Both the position numbers and the translations under genes were made by a program. From NCBI RefSeq assembly GCF_007997005.1, contig NZ_VOSL01000141.1, positions 1-62,974 of the forward strand: 62,974 nt of DNA, given 5' to 3'. Below the pieces are notes generated by a model, which was not told the DNA's origin, ran no database searches, and saw nothing but the letters and a program-made list of their open reading frames with translations. This DNA is from Lujinxingia vulgaris (GTDB taxonomy: Bacteria > Myxococcota_A > Bradymonadia > Bradymonadales > Bradymonadaceae). This document shows positions 51,680 through 61,225 of the stretch, piece by piece (the stretch's first letter is position 1; every line of letters begins with the position of its first letter).

Positions 51680-54465
51680 GGATTGGTCTCCTTGCTGTGG
51701 GCGAGGGTCTCGGCCGATGCCGGGCGGCTCAACACACCGAGGCTTGTGAGGATGGTCATCATCGCACCTACCACGCCCAAAAAGACGCCGAGGTCGAAGT
51801 AGAGGGTCATCACCGTGCCGGGCTCACCGAGCGGGACGAGCATGGTCATCATGGGTTTGCCCAGCGCGAGCGAGGTCGCCCCGGAGAGCACGGCGATGGT
51901 CACGCCGATGATGGCCATGATGCGGAAGTTGACGGGCATACGCTCCGAGGACCACTGCTGGCCGCTGGCCATGTACTGGATGATGAGCGCGACGGTGGCG
52001 ACCAGGCCGGCGATGAAGCCGCCGCCGGGCAGGTAGTGGCCGCGCATGAAGATGTAGACGGCCATCACCAGGATCAGGCTGAGCAGGGGGCGGGTGGCCG
52101 AGGTGAGCATCACCGGGTAGCGATCGAGCACGCGGCGGGTCACCCCGTGGATATGTTCGGGGTTGAGCCTGGCGAGCAGAGCGAAGATGCCCAGGCCCGC
52201 CATCGCCAGCACGGCGACCTCACCCATGGTGTCGAAGCCGCGGATGTCGACGAGCGTGACGTTGACGACGTTGGTGCCGCCGCCCACCGGGTAATAGGCT
52301 TTTTCCAGGTGGGTCATGCTGATGGAGTCCTGGGGACGGGTCATCACCATGTAGCTCATCCAGCCGGTGCCCAGGCCGGCGACGCTGGCGAGGATGCCGT
52401 CGCGGACTTTACGCAGGCTAAAGCCACCCTCGCTGGGCGTCTCTTTGGGCAGCACGTAGAGGGCGAGCAGCAGTAGGAGAATCGTGACGACCTCGACCGA
52501 GAGCTGGGTCAGCGCGAGGTCGGGTGCGGAGAATTTGACGAAGCTCAGGCTCACCACAAGGCCCACCACCGAGAGGGTAACAATCGCGGTGAGGCGGCGC
52601 TTGTGGTTGGCAACCACGCCAAGGCAGGCGGCCACAAAGATGCCGAAGATCACGATGGTCACCGGCTCAAGCTCGGTGGCCGGGAGGTTGCCCGGGGCAA
52701 AGTCAAAGAGGAAGAAGGGCAGCGCGCCGGCGGCGACCACAAAGGCGATGAGCAGCATCACGTAGCGCTGCAACGAGCCATTCTCCAGGGAGGCCGTGGT
52801 GGCGCGGGTGGCGTCGACAACACGCTCGACCAGGCCCTCGAAGACGAGCTTGCCGTGGAGGTTGGGCCAGTAGCGCTCGGCCAGCGCGAAGAGCTTATGG
52901 CGCAGCATGAAGAAGGCCGCCCCGCCGAAGATGGCGATGAGGCTCATGACGACCGCAGCGTTGAAGCCGTGCCAGAGCGAGAGGTGTTCGTAGCCCTCGG
53001 GCATCACCCCGCCGATGGTGGCCAGCGCCGCAGCGTTGACGATGGGCTCGGCGATGCTCGGGTAGACACCGACCACCACGCAGACCGCCACAAGCAGAGC
53101 GACCGGAAGCCACATGCCAAAGGGCGGGTCGTGGGGTTTGGCGGGCGTATCGCCCTCCTCACCGAAGAAGGTGTCGATGACCAGGCGCACCGAGTAGGCC
53201 ATGGAGAGCAGGCCGCCCACTGTCACGATCACCGGCACCACCCATTCGTTCTCGATGAAGGGCAGCTTCCAGGACTCGTAGAAGAGCATCTCTTTGGAGA
53301 TGAAGCCGTTGAAGCCGGGGATGCCCGCCATCGCCGCCGCGCCCAGTGTGGCCAGGGTCGCGGTGATGGGCATGGCGTGACGAAGTCCGCCCAGGATGCG
53401 CATATCGCGCGTGCCGGTCTCGTGATCGACGATGCCCACGCTCATAAAGAGCGAGGCCTTAAAGGCGGCGTGGTTGAGGATGTGGAAGACGCCAACGAGC
53501 GCCGCCATCGGGGTGCCGAAGCCAAAGAGCACCGTGATAAGGCCCAGGTGGCTGATGGTGGAGTAGGCCAGCAGGCCCTTGAGGTCGTGTTTGAAGAGGG
53601 CGACGTAGGCCGCAAAGGTCAGGGTCACGAGGCCGGCGCCGGTGACGATGAAGAACCACTCCGGGGTGCCGCTCAGCGCCGGGTGCATACGCGCCAGCAG
53701 GAAGACGCCGGCTTTGACCATGGTGGCCGAGTGCAGATACGCGCTGACCGGCGTGGGCGCGGTCATGGCGTTGGGCAGCCAGAAGTGGAAGGGGAACTGC
53801 GCGCTCTTGGTGAACGCGCCCATCAGCACCAAAATCAGGGCCGGCACGTAGAGATCGTGACCCTGGATGAGCGCGCCGTTGGCCAGGATGGCGCTGAGCT
53901 CGTAGCTGCCCACGATGTGGCCGACGAGCAGCAGGCCGGCGAAGAGCAAAAGCCCGCCCATCCCCGTGATCGCCAGCGCCATGCGCGCGCCCTGGCGGGC
54001 CAGGGGCACGTGGGTCCAGTAGGCGATGAGCAAGAAGCTGCTCAGGCTTGTGATCTCCCAGAAGAACGCCAGCAGAAGCACGTTTTCGGCGAGCACCACC
54101 CCGAGCATCGCGCCCATAAAGGCTAAGAGGGCGCCGAAGAAGCGCCCGCGCGGGTCGGAGTCGCTCAAGTAGAAGTGCGCGTAGAGCACCACCAGCGTGC
54201 CGATGCCTAAGATCAGGATGGCGAAGAGCATCCCCAGGCCGTCGACCCGAAACGAGAGGTTCATCCCCAGCGTCTCGATCCAGGGCCAGCTCGCCACAAA
54301 GACCTCGCCGGCAAAGACGTCGCCGGCCAGACTCAATAAGAGCCCAAACGAGAGGGTGGTGGGGATCAGCGCACCGACGGTGGCGGCGGTGTGGCTGTGG
54401 CGGGCCAGAATGATCGGGAGGATCAGGCCGACGAAGGGCAACAAGACGATGAGCAACGGCGTCAT
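51667..54465 (-). CDS. mrpA: Mrp Na+/H+ antiporter fused subunits A and B
   Basis: 932 residues. Residues 1-600 are the NuoL-like MrpA core: FRVDGLGMLFAILILGIGTLVVLYA, NVLLLAFFWEITSLSSFLLI (glutamate), GAFTKSAQFPFHFWLPNAMTAPTPVSAYLHSA (lysine) and MVKAGVFLLARMHPALSG. DUF4040/MbhD-like helices (LSFVKFSAPDLALTQLSVEVVTI) come next, then from about 800 the MrpB domain (SLILVMAVYIFMRGHYLPGGGFIAGLVATVALI). A and B are separate genes in many bacteria but fused in others. With C-G it forms a complete antiporter that exports Na+ against H+ entry, fitting a halophilic or alkaline habitat. Confidence 0.95.
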   Translation of the reverse strand: MTPLLIVLLPFVGLILPIILARHSHTAATVGALIPTTLSFGLLLSLAGDVFAGEVFVASWPWIETLGMNLSFRVDGLGMLFAILILGIGTLVVLYAHFYLSDSDPRGRFFGALLAFMGAMLGVVLAENVLLLAFFWEITSLSSFLLIAYWTHVPLARQGARMALAITGMGGLLLFAGLLLVGHIVGSYELSAILANGALIQGHDLYVPALILVLMGAFTKSAQFPFHFWLPNAMTAPTPVSAYLHSATMVKAGVFLLARMHPALSGTPEWFFIVTGAGLVTLTFAAYVALFKHDLKGLLAYSTISHLGLITVLFGFGTPMAALVGVFHILNHAAFKASLFMSVGIVDHETGTRDMRILGGLRHAMPITATLATLGAAAMAGIPGFNGFISKEMLFYESWKLPFIENEWVVPVIVTVGGLLSMAYSVRLVIDTFFGEEGDTPAKPHDPPFGMWLPVALLVAVCVVVGVYPSIAEPIVNAAALATIGGVMPEGYEHLSLWHGFNAAVVMSLIAIFGGAAFFMLRHKLFALAERYWPNLHGKLVFEGLVERVVDATRATTASLENGSLQRYVMLLIAFVVAAGALPFFLFDFAPGNLPATELEPVTIVIFGIFVAACLGVVANHKRRLTAIVTLSVVGLVVSLSFVKFSAPDLALTQLSVEVVTILLLLLALYVLPKETPSEGGFSLRKVRDGILASVAGLGTGWMSYMVMTRPQDSISMTHLEKAYYPVGGGTNVVNVTLVDIRGFDTMGEVAVLAMAGLGIFALLARLNPEHIHGVTRRVLDRYPVMLTSATRPLLSLILVMAVYIFMRGHYLPGGGFIAGLVATVALIIQYMASGQQWSSERMPVNFRIMAIIGVTIAVLSGATSLALGKPMMTMLVPLGEPGTVMTLYFDLGVFLGVVGAMMTILTSLGVLSRPASAETLAHSKETNPWKP

Positions 54466-54659
54466 GACATCTCGGATCGTTTCGGTAGGCGGGCGCGCTC
54501 AGGTGGTGGCACCTGGCGGGCTTTCGCCCGGGAATGGCGCGAAATATGCCAGATGGCCCCGACCCCGACAAGGCGATTCGGGGCGAGCCCTCAAGGCCGA
54601 AACCTGTGGCAAAAGGTCGCGTTAGCGCGTTTTGTGTCGCGCCTATAAAGAGGTGGGGA

Positions 54660-55133
54660 TCAGTTGCAGATCGTGGTGCTGAAGCTGCCGGCGACGTCGC
54701 TGGAGGGGCCGACGGCGCTGATCGATCCTTCGATGAGCTGATCGAATTCGGCGTCGAGGCGATCGATGGTGACGCTTCCGGCAGACGCGCTCTCGGTGAA
54801 GGTGGTGCCGTCTTCGACGAGGTTGAAGCTGACGTTGCCCGCCGCGCTCAGGGTGCCGGCGCCGGTCACCTGGCCGACGACCACCGTGAGGTAGTTGCCC
54901 GGCGGGGTGGAGGTGCAGCTGTAGGAGGCGTCGTCGGAGAAGGTCAAAAAATAGGTGCCGTCGCTGCTGACCTCGGCGGTGGAGCTGATCGCGCTGAAGC
55001 TCTCGCCATAGACCGTGCCCGAGATCGAGGTGCCGGGCAAAGCATCGAGGAGCTCGCCGCAGCCGCTAACGACGAGCAGCAGGGCGGTCAGCGCGAGGAG
55101 GCGAAGCAACAAGGTCGGGTGTGTGGGTGTCAT
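54660..55133 (-). CDS. Small predicted lipoprotein, 157 aa
   Basis: Start at 55133 (MTPTHPTLLLRLL). Signal and lipobox LLVVSGC, then a beta-rich domain of the type GTSISGTVYGESFSAISSTAEVSSDGTYFL with DDASYSC and a terminal SFSTTICN, giving one probable disulfide. Many Ser/Thr/Val residues suggest a small beta-sandwich. Family unknown. It stands alone upstream of the acyl-CoA-synthetase-like gene. Confidence 0.72.
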   Translation of the reverse strand: MTPTHPTLLLRLLALTALLLVVSGCGELLDALPGTSISGTVYGESFSAISSTAEVSSDGTYFLTFSDDASYSCTSTPPGNYLTVVVGQVTGAGTLSAAGNVSFNLVEDGTTFTESASAGSVTIDRLDAEFDQLIEGSISAVGPSSDVAGSFSTTICN

Positions 55134-55242
55134 AGGGATCTTCGACAAAGGGGTCTGCAAAGTCGGCGCGGGCTGCGGCCGCGCGCATCTTAGGGGAGGG
55201 GGCTGCTCGGCGCAAACCGGCGCGCGCGGAGGGTGGCGGGCC

Positions 55243-56643
55243 TCAGGGCTCGGTGAGTGGGGCGTCTGCCGGGGCGGGTTCGATAAAGGCAAAGCCGCTC
55301 TCCAGGCGCACCCTCAGCCCGGTGGCAAGCCAGCCCTCGTCGTTGCGCTCGCGGGGGCCGGGCCCACCCCAGTAGCCGTCGAAGAGGGTCTCGCCGCGCA
55401 ACAACAGCTCGCCGACCTCGCCCTGGCGGGCGTGGGCCTGGCGGGTGGCGATGCCCTCGATGGGGCGGCCGGCGGAGCCCGGGCGAGCGGCTTGCGGATG
55501 TTCCAGGTGGGAGACGCCGGCCTCCGGGAGCGCCAGGTAGCCCAGGAGCCGGGTGCCGGCGCGCTCTAAGATCTGGCGCCAGGTGGGGTCGGCCTGGCCC
55601 TCGGGCACGTAGATGGCGCGCAGCCTGCCTCCGAGCTCCGATCGGATCGGCGCGTAGAGCAGCCGGTCGGTGGCCTTCTCACCGAGCCCCCCGAGCAGGC
55701 GCCCCAGCGGCGCGCGAGATGGCGAGGCGTCGTCCTGGGTCGACCCCGAGATCTGCTTGAGGATTTCAGGGGCGCCCTCCAGGCGCTCCTGCCACCGGGT
55801 GGCCAGAGACTCCAGAAAGGCCGGTCCGCACAGAAGGTGCGTGGGCTGAAGCTCGGGCAGCTGCTCGTGAAGCTGGCGCGCCGAGTCGGCCACAGCCAGC
55901 TCCTTTCCGGCGTAGAGCGCGCTCATCGTCAGCAAGAATGAGCCTGGCCAGCCGTACGAGAGCAGCGCGCCCAGGCGCACCGGCTCGTCGGCGTCGAGGT
56001 TCATCTGGTGGGCGATGCGCTCCAGCATCAGGAGCACCTTCTCGCCAGAGAAGTGCGCGCCGCGCATCGCCTCGGAGGGGGTGGTGTCGTAGAGGATCAG
56101 CGAGGGGGCGTCGGCGTTCTGCGAGAACATGCGCTCGGCCAGCTGGTTGAGCCCGCCGCGGCGCAGCTTATCGCGCCCCCGCTCCGAGAGCGCCTCAACG
56201 CCCAGGCAGGCCTCAGCGTCGGCCGCACCTTCGGTGAGCACGAACTTCAGATCGGGAGGAAGTTGGCCCCCCGGGCCCCTCAAACGCTGGCGCTCCGCCT
56301 CATCTTTGACCACGATCACCGAGCACCCCGCGCGGGCCAGCGCCCTTAAGGTGTCGCGCCGCTCCTGGCCTGGTAAGAGGGGCACCACGCACCCGCCGAT
56401 GAGCCAGCCGGCCACCATCAGATCGAGCAGCGCCGCGCTGTTGGGCGCCGCAAAGCCGATGCGCTCACCCGGGGTGACCCCCCAGTCCACAAGCCCCATC
56501 GCCAGGCGCTGCACCCCGCGTGTCCACTCCCAGTAGGTGGAGCGGTGCAGCGCGCCTGCCGCGTCGCGGCGGGTGAGGGCGGGGGCCTCTTTGGCCTCCT
56601 GAAAGCGCTTCCAGAGTTCGGTGGGCAGGTTGCGTTTCGACAT
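55243..56643 (-). CDS. ANL-superfamily (AMP-binding/acyl-CoA synthetase-like) protein, degenerate
   Basis: 466 residues from ATG 56643 (MSKRNLPTELW). The N-terminal fold is recognisable: TYWEWTRGVQRLAMGLVDWGVTPGERIGFAAPNSAALLDLMVAGWLIGGCVVPLLPG. The ATP-binding P-loop of true family members (YTSGTTGxPKG) is replaced by LILYDTTPSEAMRGAHFSG, lacking the Gly-rich loop and the lysine. The later motifs are also weak (GYLALPEAGVSH, LLLRGETLFDGYWGG, GWLATGLRVRL), and the C-terminal lysine-bearing subdomain is absent, since the protein ends soon after. It is thus likely not a working ligase: a regulatory or decayed paralogue. ATG 56682 is an alternative start. Confidence 0.75.
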   Translation of the reverse strand: MSKRNLPTELWKRFQEAKEAPALTRRDAAGALHRSTYWEWTRGVQRLAMGLVDWGVTPGERIGFAAPNSAALLDLMVAGWLIGGCVVPLLPGQERRDTLRALARAGCSVIVVKDEAERQRLRGPGGQLPPDLKFVLTEGAADAEACLGVEALSERGRDKLRRGGLNQLAERMFSQNADAPSLILYDTTPSEAMRGAHFSGEKVLLMLERIAHQMNLDADEPVRLGALLSYGWPGSFLLTMSALYAGKELAVADSARQLHEQLPELQPTHLLCGPAFLESLATRWQERLEGAPEILKQISGSTQDDASPSRAPLGRLLGGLGEKATDRLLYAPIRSELGGRLRAIYVPEGQADPTWRQILERAGTRLLGYLALPEAGVSHLEHPQAARPGSAGRPIEGIATRQAHARQGEVGELLLRGETLFDGYWGGPGPRERNDEGWLATGLRVRLESGFAFIEPAPADAPLTEP

Positions 56644-56803
56644 CGTATCCCCGGGGCCTGACAGGTCGTTGGCAGTCTTCATGGGCTGGAGCGCGCGCGC
56701 TGTGCGCGGCGGCGAAGTCACTTTAGTCGCGTGAGGATGGTTGACAAAGTACGCGCGCGCAACATTCTGGGGCCAGATCCCTGACGTTCACCCCGGCGAG
56801 GTT

Positions 56804-57265
56804 ATGACAGAGAAGAAGAGCCCGAAAGCGGCGCGCCCGATCATCGGGTGGCGCGAGTGGGTGGGGCTGCCCGAGCTGGGGCTGGGGCGCATCAAGGCCA
56901 AGATCGACACCGGCGCGCGCACCTCGGCGCTGCACGCCGAAAACATCGAGCTCTTTGAGCGCGATGGGGAGCCCTGGGTGCGTTTTGAGGTTCGCCCGCA
57001 CCAGCGCAGCGCGCGCGACGGGGCGGTGGCCGAGTATCCGCTCTCGGACCGGCGCGTGGTGCGCAGCTCGTCGGGTCATGAGGAGTTTCGCGTGGTGATT
57101 CGGCCGGTGGTCGAGGTGTTGGGCCAGCGCTTCCCGATCGATCTGACGCTGACCAACCGCAAAGATATGGGTTTTCGTATGCTGCTCGGGCGTCACGCCG
57201 TCCGGGGGCGTTTTCTGGTCGATCCGGCCGCATCTTTTCTGGGGGGAAACACCTCCCCACGCTGA
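56804..57265 (+). CDS. RimB-like retropepsin-fold (DUF785) protein
   Basis: 153 residues. The N-terminus is [34 protein letters not shown], the DTGAxTSAL active-site signature of the pepsin-like bacterial family formerly called ATP-dependent zinc protease (RimB). Mid- and C-terminal family motifs follow ([42 protein letters not shown]). It sits 67 bp upstream of rimK in the same direction. In other bacteria RimB acts with RimK, removing or processing poly-glutamate tails; that role is inferred from family and neighbourhood. Confidence 0.88.
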   Translation: MTEKKSPKAARPIIGWREWVGLPELGLGRIKAKIDTGARTSALHAENIELFERDGEPWVRFEVRPHQRSARDGAVAEYPLSDRRVVRSSSGHEEFRVVIRPVVEVLGQRFPIDLTLTNRKDMGFRMLLGRHAVRGRFLVDPAASFLGGNTSPR

Positions 57266-57332
57266 CGTTGTTCTCTTCGCCGCCGGTCAGACCTGCGGCG
57301 CAACTCTTAAAGGTACTCTGGAGCACCACCCC

Positions 57333-58218
<886 letters not shown>

Positions 58219-58238
<20 letters not shown>

Positions 58239-59214
58239 AGGTGAGCCGGCGATTGTCGCGCCGAAGGTGCGGCGTGCGCTTGTGGTCAACGGGGTGGCGG
58301 TGGAGCCCGGCGAGCGCCGCCGGGTGGAGATCCCGGTGGGGGGCCTCCCCACCCAGACGCCGCTGGGCCTGCCGGTGGAGATCGTGCGCGGCGTTGAGCC
58401 CGGCCCCCGGGTGTGGGTGAGCGCGGCCCTGCACGGCGATGAGGTCAACGGGGTGGAGATCGTGCGCGCGCTCCTCGACGAGCTCGATCCGAAGAAGATG
58501 TGTGGTGCGGTCATCGCGGTGCCCATCGTCAATGTGTTCGGGTTTATCAACCAGTCGCGCTACCTGCCGGACAGGCGCGATCTCAACCGCAGCTTTCCAG
58601 GCAGCAAAAAGGGGAGCCTGGCCGGGCGCCTGGCCAGGCTCTTTCTTGATGAGATCGTGGGGCGCTGCACCCACGGCATCGACCTGCACACCGCGGCGGT
58701 GGGGCGCTACAACTTCCCACACGTGCGCGGCGACTTGAGCGACGGCCCCACCCGGCAGATCCTGGAGGCGTTTGGCGCCGACGTGATGATGGACGCCGCG
58801 CCCCCCCGCGGCTCGTTGCGCCAAACCGCGGCCAAAAAGAAGATCCCCATCGTGCTCTTTGAAGGGGGTGAGGCGCTGCGTTTTGACCGCCCGGTGGTGG
58901 AGGTGGGCCTTGCCGGCACCAAGCGCGTGTTGGAGGCCCTGGGGGTCACCACCTTTAAAGACTCCGGCACTCCGGGCGCCCGGCGCGAGAGCTCCCAGAC
59001 GAGCTGGGTGCGCGCGCGCCGCGCCGGCATCCTGCGCGTCGAGGTGGAGAGCGGGGTCTTTGTGAAGAAGGGCCAGCGCCTGGGCACCGTGGGCGACGCC
59101 TTTGATACCAGCGCCGCCCCGCTCAAAGCCCCCTTTGATGGCATCGTGCTCTCGCATGTGACTCACCCCCTGGTGCATCAGGGCGAGGCGATGTTTCATG
59201 TGGCCAAACTCTGA
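58219..59214 (+). CDS. Succinylglutamate desuccinylase / aspartoacylase (AstE/AspA) family protein
   Basis: Start taken as the GTG at 58219 ([10 protein letters not shown]), with GAGGTG 6 bp upstream; it overlaps the end of rimK by 20 bp. 331 residues. The zinc ligands and active site of the M14-like AstE/aspartoacylase fold are visible: [13 protein letters not shown] (His and Glu) and [17 protein letters not shown] (His). The C-terminal domain carries a lipoyl-like beta barrel ([21 protein letters not shown]...[18 protein letters not shown]). It should hydrolyse an N-acyl-glutamate-type bond; in this operon it might remove glutamate added by RimK. That is inference. Confidence 0.88.
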
Positions 59215-59234
59215 GCCGGGGTTGAGGGGCGGTC

Positions 59235-60668
59235 TCATTCTGCGGCCCGCGCGCCCTTTTGAGGCGTCTCGACAGGCAGATCGGCCTCCTTCCAGGCGCC
59301 CATGCTTCCGTCGAAGGCTTTGGCGCGGGTGAAACCGTGGGCGTGCAAAAGGCTTGTGGCCACCGCCGCGCGCGCGCCACTTCCGCAGTAGACGATGAGA
59401 TCGCGCTTGCGGGGGATGGCATCGAGCTCGGTGGTCAGCCGGGGCAGGGGATGATGCAGCGCGCCGGGGATGTAGCCCTGGCGCCACTCCGAGGCCCCGC
59501 GCACATCGAGAAAGATGGCATCTTCGGCCTGCCAGGTCGGGTGCGCTTCGCTCACGTCGACATGCGGCTGGGAGGTGAGCTCGGCCTGAGGCAGCGCGTC
59601 AAAGGGCAGGAACCCGACGACGTTGTCCTGGCCGATGCGCAGCAGCGTCTCGGCGGCGCGGTCGGCGTCGGTGCCCGCGCCGGTGATGAGCAGCAGAGGC
59701 TTGCGCTCGGGCAGCACCCAGCCCGACCAGGTGGCAAAATGCGAGCCCAGGGGAAGGTGCAGGCTCCCCTTCAAATGCGCGCGCTGGAAGTCGTCGCGGG
59801 GGCGAAGATCGAGCACCTCGAAGTCGCCCGAGAGCGCGCGTTGGATCAGGTGGGGGTAGGCGCGGGAGGGTCGGGCGGAGCGGTCGCGCAGCGCAAAGCC
59901 GTCGCGGTTCTCCTCCTTCATACGTCGAAAGTAGGTGGGGGACTCGGGCTGCTCGGCGAGGATGTGTTGGATAAACCCCTGCTCGTCGCCCTTTTGTACG
60001 AAGGGGACCCACGCGGCGCTCTCAAGCTCAATGGCCAGGGTTGTGTTGGGGAGCGCCCCGATGGACTTTCCGCAGGCCGAGCCCGCTCCGTGCCCCGGCC
60101 ACAGCGGCACGTCGTGCGGGAAGCGGTCGATGGCGCGTTTGACGCTGGAGTAGAGCGCTTTCGCCGCCTTCTCGCTCATGTTCTCTCCGAGGCCGGTGGC
60201 GTCGATCAGATCCGGGCGGCCCAGCGTGCCCACAAAGAGAAAGTCGCCGGTGAGCCCGGCGATCGCCCGCTCCTCATCGTAGAGCAAAAAACTCAGGTGC
60301 TCGGGAGTATGCCCCGGGGTGTGCACCGCCTCGATCGCGCAGCGCCCAAGCTCGATGCGCTCGCCGTCACGAAGGGCCTTTGTCTGGAGCGCATCGAGCC
60401 CGCTGTACTGCCAGCTCGCATCGCCCTCGGCGCTATGCCAGAAGGTCGCGCCGGTGGCGCGCGCAAGCTCGCGTCCACCGCTTAAAAAGTCGGCGTGAAT
60501 ATGCGTCTCGGCCACGTCGGTGATCCTCAGGCCGTGCTCGCGCGCGAGCTCGAAGTAGGGCTCCAGATCGCGGCGCGGATCGACCACCAGTGCCTTTTGG
60601 GTGTCGGGGCAGCCGATCAGAAACGAGGATTGGGCGAGGTCGCTGTCGTAGAGGCGTTCGAAGATCAT
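59235..60668 (-). CDS. Metallo-beta-lactamase-fold hydrolase with two rhodanese domains (persulfide-dioxygenase-like)
   Basis: GGGGAG precedes ATG 60668. 477 residues. The N-terminal 250 residues have the MBL zinc motif THIHADFLSGGREL, VHTPGHTPEHLSFLLYD and LTGDFLFVGTLGRPDL, with the second-sphere LWPGHGAGSACG. Two rhodanese domains follow: one inactive-looking (VLDLRPRDDFQRAHLKGS, no catalytic Cys seen) and one with IFLDVRGASEWRQGYIPGALHHP and the catalytic VYCGSGARAAVA. MBL-rhodanese fusions of this shape (BlaR/ETHE1-like) oxidise glutathione persulfide or transfer sulfane sulfur in sulfide detoxification. Transcribed divergently from the DUF2804 gene across the tandem-repeat block. Confidence 0.9.
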   Translation of the reverse strand: MIFERLYDSDLAQSSFLIGCPDTQKALVVDPRRDLEPYFELAREHGLRITDVAETHIHADFLSGGRELARATGATFWHSAEGDASWQYSGLDALQTKALRDGERIELGRCAIEAVHTPGHTPEHLSFLLYDEERAIAGLTGDFLFVGTLGRPDLIDATGLGENMSEKAAKALYSSVKRAIDRFPHDVPLWPGHGAGSACGKSIGALPNTTLAIELESAAWVPFVQKGDEQGFIQHILAEQPESPTYFRRMKEENRDGFALRDRSARPSRAYPHLIQRALSGDFEVLDLRPRDDFQRAHLKGSLHLPLGSHFATWSGWVLPERKPLLLITGAGTDADRAAETLLRIGQDNVVGFLPFDALPQAELTSQPHVDVSEAHPTWQAEDAIFLDVRGASEWRQGYIPGALHHPLPRLTTELDAIPRKRDLIVYCGSGARAAVATSLLHAHGFTRAKAFDGSMGAWKEADLPVETPQKGARAAE

Positions 60669-60841
60669 GGGGCTCCCCTGAAGTTGGACGTCATTTTTTT
60701 TTCTGGACGAGCGAGAACCTATGCACAGGTTTACTGCTCGCAAGTACAGCATTCGAGGATCTTCGAGGGGCGGTGACCGGGGCTTCTGGCGAGTGCGGCG
60801 ATGCTCGATGCCTGCAGACGTGATTCTGGGCGGCGCAAAGG

Positions 60842-61030
60842 CATCGACTGTGACAACCTGTCACGGTCGGGTGGGGGGGTAAGGCGATGGCATGTCGCAA
60901 AGTACCACACCCCACCTGCCTTCGAGCCGATGAACTATGACAACCTGTCACGGTCGGGTGGGGGGTAGGGCGATGCCCTGTCGTAAAACGCCACACCCCA
61001 CCTGCCTTCGAGGCGATGGACTGTGCCAGT
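60842..61030. repeat. 88-bp tandem repeat (two units and a partial third)
   Basis: Units share TGACAACCTGTCA (itself a small palindrome, TGACA/TGTCA) at 60850 and 60938, then CGGTCGGGTGGGGG, GGCGATGCC-type and CACACCCCACCTGCCTTCGA words. GGTGGGG and CCCCACC pair within each unit, giving a long hairpin. A diverged third start (CGATGGACTGTGCCAG) follows at about 61013. It lies in the intergenic region between two divergent genes. Confidence 0.85.
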
Positions 61031-61130
61031 TTGTCGCATTTTAAGGCGTGAGAGGGCATCGCCGATAGGCTGCGGCGGCGCCGGTAACGCGTTGAGGCGT
61101 TCGCGGCGATTCGAGCATTCATGCAAGGCG

Positions 61131-61158
61131 TTGACGCAAGGGGGGCGCGGGGTATCGT
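61131..61158 (+). promoter_or_regulatory. Candidate sigma-70-type promoter for the DUF2804 gene
   Basis: TTGACG (61131-61136) and TATCGT (61153-61158) with a 16-bp spacer, about 68 bp before the ATG at 61226. A second TTGACG follows at 61158-61163. Confidence 0.4.
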
Positions 61159-61225
61159 TGACGCCTTCGAGGATGAGGGATGGATCGGGATCAGGTTCAC
61201 GCGGGGCAACTCAGGGAGCATGACC

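Noticed and set aside
52603-54126. Plus-strand open frame opposite mrpA
   Set aside because: Antisense to conserved membrane helices; its His/Gln-rich translation is typical of this artefact.
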